Both the position numbers and the translations under genes were made by a program. From BOG-908 sp965199235 (lineage in GTDB: Bacteria > Pseudomonadota > Alphaproteobacteria > Acetobacterales > Acetobacteraceae), in assembly GCA_965199235.1 (NCBI GenBank), contig CBDAQU010000002.1:2294001-2358000 (forward strand): a DNA stretch of 64,000 bases. The letters are read 5' to 3'. The notes under the pieces were generated by a model. It was given only the letters and a program-made list of their open reading frames with translations. It did no database searches and was not told where the DNA came from. Positions 24,048 through 32,069 of this stretch are shown in pieces. The first letter of the stretch is position 1. Each line of letters opens with the position of its first letter.

Positions 24048-25133
24048 ATGCGGCGTGTGTTCATTGTCTGCGCGATTCTGCTGGTTTGGGCACAGGCCGG
24101 GCCCGCGCAGGCAATCGCACAGGCGCTGGTTCAGACCGGCCCGCTGACGTTTGCTCCCCTGGTCCGCCGGGTGGTCCCGGCGGTGGTCAACATCGCCGTC
24201 CGCATGAACGTGGCCGATCCGGCCGCAGCCTCGGCCATGCCGCCGGAACTGCGCGGCACCCCGTTCGAGAAGACGTTCCGCGACAGGCTGCGCAACCGGC
24301 GCGAACAGATGATCGGCGCCGGCTCCGGCTTCGTGCTGGACGGGTCGGGCATCATCGTCACCAACAACCACGTGGTGGGCAGCGCCGACAAGATACTGGT
24401 GAGCTTCACTGACGGCACGGAGCTGCCGGCCCGGATCGTGGGCACCGACGAGCTGACCGACATCGCGGTGATCAAGGTGGATGCCGGCCACACGCTCGCT
24501 GCCGTGTCCTGGGGCGACAGCCGGGTGGTACAGGTGGGCGACTGGATCATGGCGGCCGGCAACCCGTTCGGGCTTGGCGGCTCGGTGACCGCAGGCATCG
24601 TCAGCGCACGCGGGCGCGACATCGGGGCGGGACCGTTCGACGACTTCTTCCAGCTCGACGCGCCGATCAACCCCGGCAACTCGGGCGGCCCCAGCTTCAA
24701 CATGTCGGGCCAGGTGATCGCGCTGAACACCGCCATCGTCTCGCCCACCGGCGGGTCGGTCGGCATCGGTTTCGCCATCCCCTCGGAGATCGCGTCCAAG
24801 GTCGTGGGCGAGCTGCTCTCGCACGGGCATGTGGAGCGGGGCTGGCTGGGCGTGGAGCTCGACACGACGGGCCACAAGCGTTCGGGTGCGTCGATCGCCT
24901 CGGTCAACCGGGGCGGCCCCGCGGCGCGCGGCGGCCTGCGGGCGGGCGACCTGGTTACGGCGATCAACGGCGAACGGGTGGAGAGCACGCGCGAGCTGAT
25001 CCGCGACGTGTCCTCCGTCAACCCTGGTGCTACGGCGACGCTGCGGGTGCGCCGCGGCGCCCAGACCGTGGACGTGCCGGTCGTCGTCGGGCGCCGCCCA
25101 CCCGAACCACCGCAGGAAGAGCCCGACCAGTGA
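24048..25133 (+). CDS. DegP/HtrA-like periplasmic serine protease with one PDZ domain
   Basis: A 361-residue protease. The signal peptide is RRVFIVCAILLVWAQAGPAQA. The trypsin-like domain has the triad His108 (NNHVVGS), Asp138 (TDIAVIKVD) and Ser212 (GNSGGP). One PDZ domain follows (about 265-345: RGWLGVELD, GGPAARGGLRAGDLVTAINGE), so it is closer to DegS/HhoA length than to two-PDZ DegP. It degrades or processes misfolded envelope proteins. The ATG at 24048 is chosen over a TTG at 24012. A response regulator and histidine kinase follow on the same strand, suggesting an envelope-stress module. Confidence 0.93.
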   Translation: MRRVFIVCAILLVWAQAGPAQAIAQALVQTGPLTFAPLVRRVVPAVVNIAVRMNVADPAAASAMPPELRGTPFEKTFRDRLRNRREQMIGAGSGFVLDGSGIIVTNNHVVGSADKILVSFTDGTELPARIVGTDELTDIAVIKVDAGHTLAAVSWGDSRVVQVGDWIMAAGNPFGLGGSVTAGIVSARGRDIGAGPFDDFFQLDAPINPGNSGGPSFNMSGQVIALNTAIVSPTGGSVGIGFAIPSEIASKVVGELLSHGHVERGWLGVELDTTGHKRSGASIASVNRGGPAARGGLRAGDLVTAINGERVESTRELIRDVSSVNPGATATLRVRRGAQTVDVPVVVGRRPPEPPQEEPDQ

Positions 25134-25141
25134 GGCAGTCG

Positions 25142-25210
25142 TCAGTTGCCGGTCGTCAGTCGTCGGACATCCGGATACGCTCGCCGCGTTCCCTGAAGAC
25201 CGGCAACTGA
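25142..25210. repeat. 13-bp inverted repeat upstream of the response regulator
   Basis: TCAGTTGCCGGTC (25142-25154) and GACCGGCAACTGA (25198-25210) are perfect inverted repeats spanning most of the 90 bases between the protease stop and the regulator ATG. The left arm runs into a direct repeat GTCGTCAGT. It could be a terminator or attenuator between the genes, or an operator. The 16-mer TGCCGGTCGTCAGTCG (25147-25162) recurs at 50872-50887. Confidence 0.55.
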
Positions 25211-25223
25211 GGGCTGATAGCTG

Positions 25224-25901
25224 ATGCGCATCTTGCTTGTGGAAGACGACCCGACCGTCGCGCAGTTCGTGACCAAGGGCCTGCGCGAGGCCGGGCACGT
25301 GGTCGAGCACGCCGATAACGGCCGCGACGGCCTGTTCATGGCGGCGAGCGAAGCGTTCGACACCATCATCCTGGACCGCATGCTGCCCGGCGGCATCGAC
25401 GGCATCCGCCTGCTGGAAACGCTGCGTTCACAAAACAATGCGACGCCGGTCCTGCTGCTCTCCGCCCTCGCCCAGGTGGACGAACGGGTGGCCGGCCTGA
25501 AGGCGGGCGGCGACGATTACCTGACCAAACCCTTCGCCTTCTCCGAGCTTCTCGCCCGCGTCGAAGCCCTCACCCGCCGCGGCAAGTCCGAAGGCCCGCA
25601 AACCAAACTTTTGGTGGGCGACCTGGAGATGGATCTGCTGTCCCGCACCGTCCGCCGCGCCGGCCAGAAGATCGACCTGCAGCCGCGCGAATTCCGCCTG
25701 CTGGAATATCTCATGCGCCACGCCGCCCAGGTCGTCACCCGCACCATGCTCCTGGAAGGCGTATGGGACTACCATTTCGATCCGCAGACCAACGTCATCG
25801 ACGTGCACGTGTCGCGCTTGCGGCAGAAAATCGACAAGCCGTTTCCGACGGCGCTGATCCATACGATACGCAATGCGGGGTATATGCTGCGACCGGAATA
25901 G
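25224..25901 (+). CDS. OmpR-family response regulator
   Basis: A 225-residue two-domain regulator. The receiver domain (1-115) has acidic pocket Glu7-Asp8-Asp9, phospho-acceptor Asp51 in IILDRMLPGG, and Lys102 in YLTKPFAF. The C-terminal winged helix (about 130-225) carries LQPREFRLLEYLMRH, ILLEGVW-like MLLEGVWDYHFD and VDVHVSRLRQKID. It should bind DNA when phosphorylated by the kinase encoded 135 bases downstream. It lies behind the DegP-like gene, a plausible target. Targets are otherwise unknown. Confidence 0.95.
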   Translation: MRILLVEDDPTVAQFVTKGLREAGHVVEHADNGRDGLFMAASEAFDTIILDRMLPGGIDGIRLLETLRSQNNATPVLLLSALAQVDERVAGLKAGGDDYLTKPFAFSELLARVEALTRRGKSEGPQTKLLVGDLEMDLLSRTVRRAGQKIDLQPREFRLLEYLMRHAAQVVTRTMLLEGVWDYHFDPQTNVIDVHVSRLRQKIDKPFPTALIHTIRNAGYMLRPE

Positions 25902-26036
25902 AAAGCAGCGTGGAGTGAAACCCACCGACGCACGCAACGCGAGGCGTGAGTTTCACCCACGCCACTGGCTACTTCAGGACCGAGCAAGTCTGCGAGCACG
26001 GCTGACGTCAGGCAGCGCGATCAGGCTGCCTGAACG

Positions 26037-27461
26037 ATGATCCGCTCCGCCAGCCTCCGCTTCGCCCTCCTCTTCGGCGTCGTCTTTGCCGCCTCCGCCC
26101 TGGCCCTCGTTCTCTTCCTCTGGCTCTCCACCGCAGGCCTGCTGGACCGGCAGGTAGAAGCCGCAATCAACGCCGATGCGCAGGGCCTGGTCGAACGCTG
26201 GTCGGAAGGCGGCATCCCCTCGCTGCTGCTCACCATCCAGGACCGCCTCGCCGAGAACGTGGACGACGACGCGATCTACGAGGTGTCGGACCCGCTGGGC
26301 GCGACGGTCGCGGGCAATCTCGGGCGATGGCCGCAGCGGGTGGTGGCGCCGGGGGTGATCTACGAGCTGCAGGTGAGCCGGGCGGGCACCCATTCGGTGG
26401 CTGATGTGCGGCGCTACGATCTGCCGGGCGGGTTCCGGCTGCTGGTCGGGCGCGATGTGCGCGGGCGGATGGAACTTCGCAATTTGCTGACCAGCACGCT
26501 GCTGTCCTCGATGCTGGTCGTGGCCCTGCTGGGCACCGCGGGCGCCCTGCTGATCCGCAACCTGTTCCGCCGCATGGTGGCCGAAGTGTCGGCGACCGCG
26601 GAAGCCATCGCCGGCGGCGACCTGACGCCGCGCGTGCGCCGCACCGGGCGCGGCGACGAGTTCGACCGCATGGCCGAGTCGATCAACACCATGCTGGAGC
26701 GCATCGCCAAGCTGATGGACGGCGTGCGCCAGGTCAGCAACGCCATCGCCCACGATCTGCGCACGCCGATCACCCGCGCCCGCGCCCGGCTGGAGGACGC
26801 GGCCCTGCACGCGCGCTCGGAGGGCGAGCTGCGCGCCGGCGTCGAGCGCGCGGTCAGCGACCTCGATGGTGTCACGGCGGTGTTCCAGGCGCTGATGCGC
26901 ATCGCCGAGATCGAGGTGGGCGCCCGTCGCTCGGCCTTCGCCGAGGTCGATCTGGGGCCGTTGCTGGCCGACCTGGCCGACCTCTACGGCGCGGTTGCCG
27001 AGGAGCACGGGCTGACGCTGCGCCTGCAGGTGCCCGACACGCTGGCCATACTGGGCGACCGCGACCTGCTGCAGCAGGCGGTGGCCAACCTGCTGGACAA
27101 TGCGATCAAGTTTTCTCCGCTGGGCGGCCAAATCACGCTGTCGGCGGCGCGCGTTGATCGATCGGTGCGCGTCACCGTCGCCGATCAGGGTCCTGGCATA
27201 CCGGAAGCCGACAGGCCGAGGGCCGCGGAGCGATTCTTCCGGGGCGAGACCGCGCGCCACACGCCGGGGTCGGGCTTGGGGCTGGCGCTGGTGCAGGCGG
27301 TGGCCGTGCTGCATGACGGGGTGCTGCAGCTTGAGGATGCCCGTCCAGGCCTGCGCGCCAGCGTCACGATGCCGGCGATGTCGCTGCCCAACATGAACAC
27401 GGCTTCATCCGCGACCCATGCCGTCGAGAGCGCGGCGATGGCATCCTCGGCGCCTACATGA
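26037..27461 (+). CDS. HAMP sensor histidine kinase, partner of the upstream regulator
   Basis: A 474-residue classic membrane kinase. The first membrane helix is ALLFGVVFAASALALVLFLWL (about 9-30), followed by a periplasmic sensor of about 130 residues with no recognisable fold. The second helix (TLLSSMLVVALLGTAGALLI) and a HAMP linker come next. HisKA has His239 in AIAHDLRTPITRAR. The ATPase domain has NLLDNAIKFS, VADQGPGIP and GSGLGLALVQ. The last 25 residues are unusual Ala/Ser-rich tail sequence. The stop overlaps the ATG of the small exported protein (ATGA), so the two are translationally coupled. Confidence 0.94.
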   Translation: MIRSASLRFALLFGVVFAASALALVLFLWLSTAGLLDRQVEAAINADAQGLVERWSEGGIPSLLLTIQDRLAENVDDDAIYEVSDPLGATVAGNLGRWPQRVVAPGVIYELQVSRAGTHSVADVRRYDLPGGFRLLVGRDVRGRMELRNLLTSTLLSSMLVVALLGTAGALLIRNLFRRMVAEVSATAEAIAGGDLTPRVRRTGRGDEFDRMAESINTMLERIAKLMDGVRQVSNAIAHDLRTPITRARARLEDAALHARSEGELRAGVERAVSDLDGVTAVFQALMRIAEIEVGARRSAFAEVDLGPLLADLADLYGAVAEEHGLTLRLQVPDTLAILGDRDLLQQAVANLLDNAIKFSPLGGQITLSAARVDRSVRVTVADQGPGIPEADRPRAAERFFRGETARHTPGSGLGLALVQAVAVLHDGVLQLEDARPGLRASVTMPAMSLPNMNTASSATHAVESAAMASSAPT

Positions 27462-27751
27462 AGCGCAGAGTTCTTTCGCTGCTGCCGGCAGTCTTGTTCC
27501 TGCTGCTGTCCCCTGCGTCGCTCGGCCTGGCCGATGAGCCGCCCAGCTTCGCCCTGACCACCGATACGCCCGCTTATTGCGCGCAGCTGGTAAGGCAGGT
27601 GACAGACCGCCACAGCGCGCTGCCGGATGTGCAGCGTCTGCTGGCCGAGGGGCGGGAACTCTGCGACCGGGGCAAGGTGCGTGGCGGCATCCGCCGGCTG
27701 CGCCACGCGCTGGTCCTGCTGCATCATCGCGCGTCGCCGCCGGAGCAATGA
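27458..27751 (+). CDS. Small exported two-cysteine protein coupled to the histidine kinase gene
   Basis: A 97-residue product with a strong Sec signal peptide (MKRRVLSLLPAVLFLLLSPA, cleavage near 25). The mature part of about 70 residues is mostly helical-looking, with two cysteines (Cys41 in AYCAQLV and Cys69 in ELCDRGK) that could pair in the periplasm, and a basic His/Arg-rich end (IRRLRHALVLLHH). I do not recognise the family. Its ATG overlaps the kinase stop, and it is the last gene of the module. A role as periplasmic accessory of the kinase is an inference from position. Confidence 0.75.
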   Translation: MKRRVLSLLPAVLFLLLSPASLGLADEPPSFALTTDTPAYCAQLVRQVTDRHSALPDVQRLLAEGRELCDRGKVRGGIRRLRHALVLLHHRASPPEQ

Positions 27752-27769
27752 TCAAAGCCGGATAGAGAA

Positions 27770-27793
27770 CCGGGGAGGCTGAAGCCCCCCCGG
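27770..27793. terminator. Bidirectional stem-loop between convergent genes
   Basis: CCGGGGAGGC (27770-27779), loop TGAA and GCCCCCCCGG (27784-27793) give a 10-bp stem with one A-C mismatch. It lies between the small exported protein gene and the stop of the convergent S53 protease (27802). It fits a shared terminator, though no long T-run follows. Confidence 0.65.
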
Positions 27794-27801
27794 CGGGTTG
27801 G

Positions 27802-29892
27802 TCAGTAGCTGTAGAGAAGGTTGAGCACGTTTACCGAACCGAGGCCGGTCGCCAGGCTGTAGCCTGGCTTGGCAGGGTATGCATCGACTGTCGGGAAGTT
27901 CGGCGAACGCAGCACGCCGATGCCCTGCGCCCCGCTGCCATGGCAGTCCACCGTGCCTGCGATGCAGGGCTCGGAGTTGTTGCCCACCGTCACGTTGTTG
28001 AACACGCAGCCGGTGGAGATCTTGTTCCCCAGGGTCGCATTGCAGGTCTGGCTGAGCACGGAGTTGTTGAACTGCAGCTGGGCCAGCTGATACAGGCGCG
28101 GCGACGCGTTGCCGACCTTCATGCCGACGGAGCCGCCAGCTTCCAGCCCCTTGACCTGATCGACCAGCGCCATGATGCCGGCGAAGGCGGGCGCTGCGAA
28201 CGACGTGCCGCCGGCCGCGTTGCCGAACGCGTCGCTGACGTTGCCGTAGTTGCAGGGCGAGCCGCCGGTGTTGGGGTTCGACATGCAGAACTCGTAGAAA
28301 TGCCCCCAGGTCCCGTTGGCAGCGAACAGCGACACGTCCGGCTGGTCGCGCACGCCGTCCTTGGGCACGCCCGGCACGCCGATGGCCTGCCAGTCCGGCT
28401 TGGCGAAGTAGATGCTCTGCCCGCCGGTGCCGCCCACGTCGTCCTGCACGAACGGCAAGCCGGCGTTGGGGATGGAGGTGTTGCAACTCGCCAGGGAGTT
28501 CGGATAGCCGAGATACTTCACGATGACCGAGCTGGAGCAGGAATTGTCCCACGGTATCTCGGGCACGTAGGACAGCGCCGAAGACTTGCCGAAACTGTTC
28601 CTCGACGACCAGTATTTCGTGTTCTGGCCGAGTGCCGTGTCGTAGAAATCGGTGCCGCCGAGCGAGGTGTTGTAGGCGTTGGTCGACAGGCCGTTGACCG
28701 CGATGCCGTTGCCGGTGATGCCGCCAGTCGTTGCCGACACGCCGCCGTCCCCGGTGGAGATCATGATCGACAGGCCTTCTGACGCGCCCATCTCGACGAG
28801 GTCGTTCCACCCCTGCAGGAAGGTCAGGCCGTTGCCCACCTCGGAGCCGCCATAGCTGATGCTGAGGACGCCGGCCGTGGTGCCGAACTCGACCAGGTTC
28901 TGCAGCGTGGTCTCCACGCCGAAGGTGGTTTCCGAACCGGCGCAGGCCGCCTCGATGATGCTGGCGTCCGGTGCGACCGCGCTGGACCATTCGGCGTCGA
29001 GTGCCGCCTCGCCCTCATCGCCGGTGAAGCCCGGGTCCGCACAGCCGCCAGGATGGCTGATCGACAGGGTGCCAGCATAGCCGCCGAGGCCGAACTTGGT
29101 GCGGAACGACGTCCAGTCCGTGGCGCTGATGTCGGTCTGCTCGACGACGGCGACGGTCGCGCCTGTGCCGGTGATCGGCTCGCCGAAGAGGTTGGTGGCC
29201 GCAGACCGCAGCGGCATCACGTGGTAGATGGTCGCAAAATCCTGGGCGCCCACGGCGTAGAAGGTGGGGCTGGTCGGCAGCGTGAAGCCGGGGCTGGGCT
29301 TGACCATGTTCGGCTTGGGAAAGAAGTTCGACAGGGTCGCGCCGCGCACGACCGGCGAGAGGGCCGCGGGAATGGTCAGGTCGCTCATGTTGGCGATGTG
29401 CGTCTCGCCAGCGAACGATACGGTGTGCAGCGAGGTGTGGAACGCGCCGGCGATGGCGGCGGCCGAGCCGGCGAAATCGATGGACATGCCGCTGGGCGCC
29501 ACCCGGTTCACCGTCAGCCCGTGGCTCTGCAGCCAGGCCACCGTGCGGGCGATGTCTGCCTGGTCGGGTCCGTAGGCGCGCAGGTCTGCGGGCGTTAACC
29601 ATTTGTGGTAGGAGGGCGAGGCCGCATCCGTCTGGTCGTGCACCAGCTTGTCGAACGCCGCCTGCAGCGCCGCAGGGCGTTTGAGCACCATGGTGACGTG
29701 GGACAGCGCCGTCCAGTTGGCCAGCGCACCCATGTCGCGCGCGATGGCGAGGTTGGGCGACCGTTCGCCGGCGATGGTGGCGGTGACGGAATCATCGACG
29801 GCAGCGGTGACCAGCGGGGCGGCCCAGGCTGCCGGCGCAGCGCCCGCAAGCACGCTGGCACACAGCAACGCGGTCTTAAACTTACAAGACAT
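27802..29892 (-). CDS. Secreted S53 (sedolisin/kumamolisin-type) protease precursor
   Basis: A 696-residue exported serine-carboxyl peptidase, a family active at acid pH. A signal peptide (ALLCASVLAGAAPAAWA) is followed by a pro-domain (about 45-200) with SYHKWLTPADLRAYGP and FHTSLHTVSFAGETH, as in pro-kumamolisin. The catalytic domain begins near 210 and has Glu295 and Asp299 in EAALD, oxyanion Asp382 in STGDGG, and Ser564 in GGTSFAAP. The end carries ATGLGSVNVLNL, the usual calcium-loop area. Several Cys in the mature part suggest disulfides. The ATG at 29892 has GGAGG upstream and is chosen over a 44-residue longer form. It probably digests extracellular protein in an acidic setting. Confidence 0.92.
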   Translation of the reverse strand: MSCKFKTALLCASVLAGAAPAAWAAPLVTAAVDDSVTATIAGERSPNLAIARDMGALANWTALSHVTMVLKRPAALQAAFDKLVHDQTDAASPSYHKWLTPADLRAYGPDQADIARTVAWLQSHGLTVNRVAPSGMSIDFAGSAAAIAGAFHTSLHTVSFAGETHIANMSDLTIPAALSPVVRGATLSNFFPKPNMVKPSPGFTLPTSPTFYAVGAQDFATIYHVMPLRSAATNLFGEPITGTGATVAVVEQTDISATDWTSFRTKFGLGGYAGTLSISHPGGCADPGFTGDEGEAALDAEWSSAVAPDASIIEAACAGSETTFGVETTLQNLVEFGTTAGVLSISYGGSEVGNGLTFLQGWNDLVEMGASEGLSIMISTGDGGVSATTGGITGNGIAVNGLSTNAYNTSLGGTDFYDTALGQNTKYWSSRNSFGKSSALSYVPEIPWDNSCSSSVIVKYLGYPNSLASCNTSIPNAGLPFVQDDVGGTGGQSIYFAKPDWQAIGVPGVPKDGVRDQPDVSLFAANGTWGHFYEFCMSNPNTGGSPCNYGNVSDAFGNAAGGTSFAAPAFAGIMALVDQVKGLEAGGSVGMKVGNASPRLYQLAQLQFNNSVLSQTCNATLGNKISTGCVFNNVTVGNNSEPCIAGTVDCHGSGAQGIGVLRSPNFPTVDAYPAKPGYSLATGLGSVNVLNLLYSY

Positions 29893-30203
29893 CAACAAGC
29901 CTCCAAAGAAAAGATCGTAGCATTCGAAAAGCCAGACGCAGCTTTTCGACCGTTGTGTTCTGACATGGCTGAAACCGGAGCGCCTCGAATAAATCAATCG
30001 GGCGCACTCAAGCGTTTTATTCAATCATCGGATGGGTCAATCGGCTGGCAGGGCGTTTCCGTTGTTATGACGCTACGCTAACCGTGGTAAGCCAATGTGG
30101 CAAATCGTTCATCGAGAGATCGAATAGGCCTATTCCTGCTGAACCATTCTGTGTTTGCAAATAGAATCGGTGCACACACCTCAAAGTGATGGGTTGTGCC
30201 TGT
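29893..30203 (-). promoter_or_regulatory. AT-rich upstream region of the S53 protease with hairpin and palindrome
   Basis: These 311 bases between aspS and the protease gene hold no convincing gene and are visibly poorer in GC than the surroundings. CGAAAAGC (29925-29932) and GCTTTTCG (29941-29948) form an 8-bp hairpin 33 bases upstream of the protease ATG. A perfect 14-base palindrome, GAATAGGCCTATTC, is at 30122-30135 and could be an operator. The aspS terminator should also lie here, but no clear stem followed by T's was found. Confidence 0.5.
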
Positions 30204-31988
30204 CTAAGACTTTACTACCTTTGGTAGCAGATCAAGCTTGATGGACAACTCTTTCAGCCGCTGGGCCGATACTTCGGCCGGGGCACCCATCAGCAGATCC
30301 TCGCCCTGCTGGTTGAGCGGAAACAGGATAACTTCGCGTATGTTCGGCTCGTCGGCCAGCAGCATGACCATGCGGTCGATGCCCGGCGCCGAGCCGCCAT
30401 GCGGCGGCGCGCCGTAGCGGAACGCGTTCAGCATGCCGCCGAAACGGGCCTCCACGTCGGCCTGGGCGTAGCCCGCGATCTCGAAGGCGCGGATCATGAT
30501 GTCTGGCCGGTGGTTTCGTATGGCGCCCGACGACAATTCGATGCCGTTGCAGACGATGTCGTACTGGTAGGCCTTGATCATCAGCGGGTCCTGCGTCTGC
30601 AGCGCCTCCATCCCGCCCTGCGGCATGCTGAACGGATTGTGCGAGAAGTCGATTTGTTCCTCCTCGTTCAGCTCGTACATCGGAAAGTCGACCACCCAGC
30701 AGAAGCGGAAGGCGTCGCGTTCGACCAGGTCGAGTTCCTGGCCGATGCGGGTTCGCACGACGCCGCCGAATTTCTGAGCGGTCTCGCGCGCGCCTGCAGC
30801 GAACAACACCGCGTCGCCCGCCTGCAACCCGCACGCCACGCGGATGGCGTCCAGCCTTTCCGGCTCGAGGTTCTTCGCAATCGGGCCGCGCGCGCCCTCC
30901 GCCTCGAAGGCGATGTAGCCGAGGCCGCCGGCGCCCTCGGCCCGTGCCCACTCGTTGAGCTTGTCGAAGAAGCCGCGCGGCCTGGCGGAGGCGCCTGGCG
31001 CCGGGATGGCGCGCACGATGCCGCCGCTTGCCGCAATCTTCGCGAACAGCCCAAAACTGCTGCCGGCGAAATGCGCGGTCACGTCGCTGATGATCAGCGG
31101 GTTGCGCAGGTCGGGCTTGTCGGACCCGTAATCGAGCAGCGCCTGGTCGTAGGGGATGCGGCGGAACGGCGAGGGATCCACCGCGCGGCCGCGGGCGAAC
31201 TCCTCGAACAGCCCGCCGATCACCGGTTCGACGGCCGCGAACACGTCTTCCTGCGTCACGTAGCTCATTTCCAGGTCGAGCTGGTAGAACTCGCCCGGCG
31301 AACGGTCGGCCCGGCTGGCCTCGTCGCGAAAGCAGGGGGCGATCTGGAAGTATCGGTCGAAGCCGGCCACCATCAGCAGCTGCTTGAACTGCTGCGGCGC
31401 CTGCGGCAGCGCGTAGAATTTGCCGGGGTGGTTGCGCGCCGGGACCAGGAAATCGCGCGCGCCTTCCGGCGAGCTGGCCGTCAGGATCGGCGTCTGGAAC
31501 TCGGTGAACCCCTGCTCCATCATGCGGCGGCGGAGCGAGGCGATCACCTGGGCGCGCAGCATCATGTTGGCGTGCACCCGCTCGCGCCGCAGGTCGATGT
31601 AGCGGTGGGTCAGGCGGGTTTCGTCCGAGTAGCTTTCGGTGCCGGCGACCTGCATGGGCAGCATTTCGGCGGCCGACTGCACGATGATGTCCTGCGCGCG
31701 CAGCTCCACTTCGCCGGTGGGCAGACGCGGGTTGATCGTCTCCGGCACGCGGGCGACCACCTCGCCGGTGACCGTGACGCAGCTTTCGACGCGCAGAGCG
31801 TCGGCCGTGGCCAGCGCCGGCGAGCCGTGCGGAAAGACGATCTGGGTCAGTCCGTAATGGTCGCGCAAGTCGACGAACAGTAGCCCGCCGTGGTCGCGCT
31901 TGGAGTGGACCCAGCCGGAGAGCCGGGCGGTCGCGCCCGCATCGGCCGCGCGCAGCGCGCCGCAAGTGTGGGTCCGGTATTGATGCAT
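30204..31988 (-). CDS. aspS: Aspartyl-tRNA synthetase (bacterial type)
   Basis: Class II synthetase charging tRNA-Asp (and in many alphaproteobacteria also tRNA-Asn, for GatCAB). At 594 residues it has an OB-fold anticodon domain (about 15-105, LSGWVHSKRDHGGLLFVDLR), motif 1 near VIASLRRRMMEQGF, motif 2 CFRDEASRADR (219-229), the bacterial GAD insertion (about 290-420), and motif 3 APGIDRMVML. The ATG is at 31988. It is divergent from the full-length rnd gene, with 81 bases between. The gluQ gene at the other end of the window encodes an enzyme that modifies tRNA-Asp. Confidence 0.97.
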   Translation of the reverse strand: MHQYRTHTCGALRAADAGATARLSGWVHSKRDHGGLLFVDLRDHYGLTQIVFPHGSPALATADALRVESCVTVTGEVVARVPETINPRLPTGEVELRAQDIIVQSAAEMLPMQVAGTESYSDETRLTHRYIDLRRERVHANMMLRAQVIASLRRRMMEQGFTEFQTPILTASSPEGARDFLVPARNHPGKFYALPQAPQQFKQLLMVAGFDRYFQIAPCFRDEASRADRSPGEFYQLDLEMSYVTQEDVFAAVEPVIGGLFEEFARGRAVDPSPFRRIPYDQALLDYGSDKPDLRNPLIISDVTAHFAGSSFGLFAKIAASGGIVRAIPAPGASARPRGFFDKLNEWARAEGAGGLGYIAFEAEGARGPIAKNLEPERLDAIRVACGLQAGDAVLFAAGARETAQKFGGVVRTRIGQELDLVERDAFRFCWVVDFPMYELNEEEQIDFSHNPFSMPQGGMEALQTQDPLMIKAYQYDIVCNGIELSSGAIRNHRPDIMIRAFEIAGYAQADVEARFGGMLNAFRYGAPPHGGSAPGIDRMVMLLADEPNIREVILFPLNQQGEDLLMGAPAEVSAQRLKELSIKLDLLPKVVKS

Positions 31989-32069
31989 GCGCGTCCTCAA
32001 GATCGACGGGGTCCCGGGGCTGGCCCCCGGGATGTTTCCATAAGGCCTTTGCCGGGAGTAAGAAACCGG
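31989..32069. promoter_or_regulatory. Divergent aspS/rnd promoter region with hairpin
   Basis: The 81 bases between the two starts must hold both promoters. CCCGGGG (32013-32019) and CCCCGGG (32025-32031) form a 7-bp stem-loop. GGGAG lies 10-14 bases before the rnd ATG. No unambiguous -35/-10 pair could be assigned. Confidence 0.4.
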
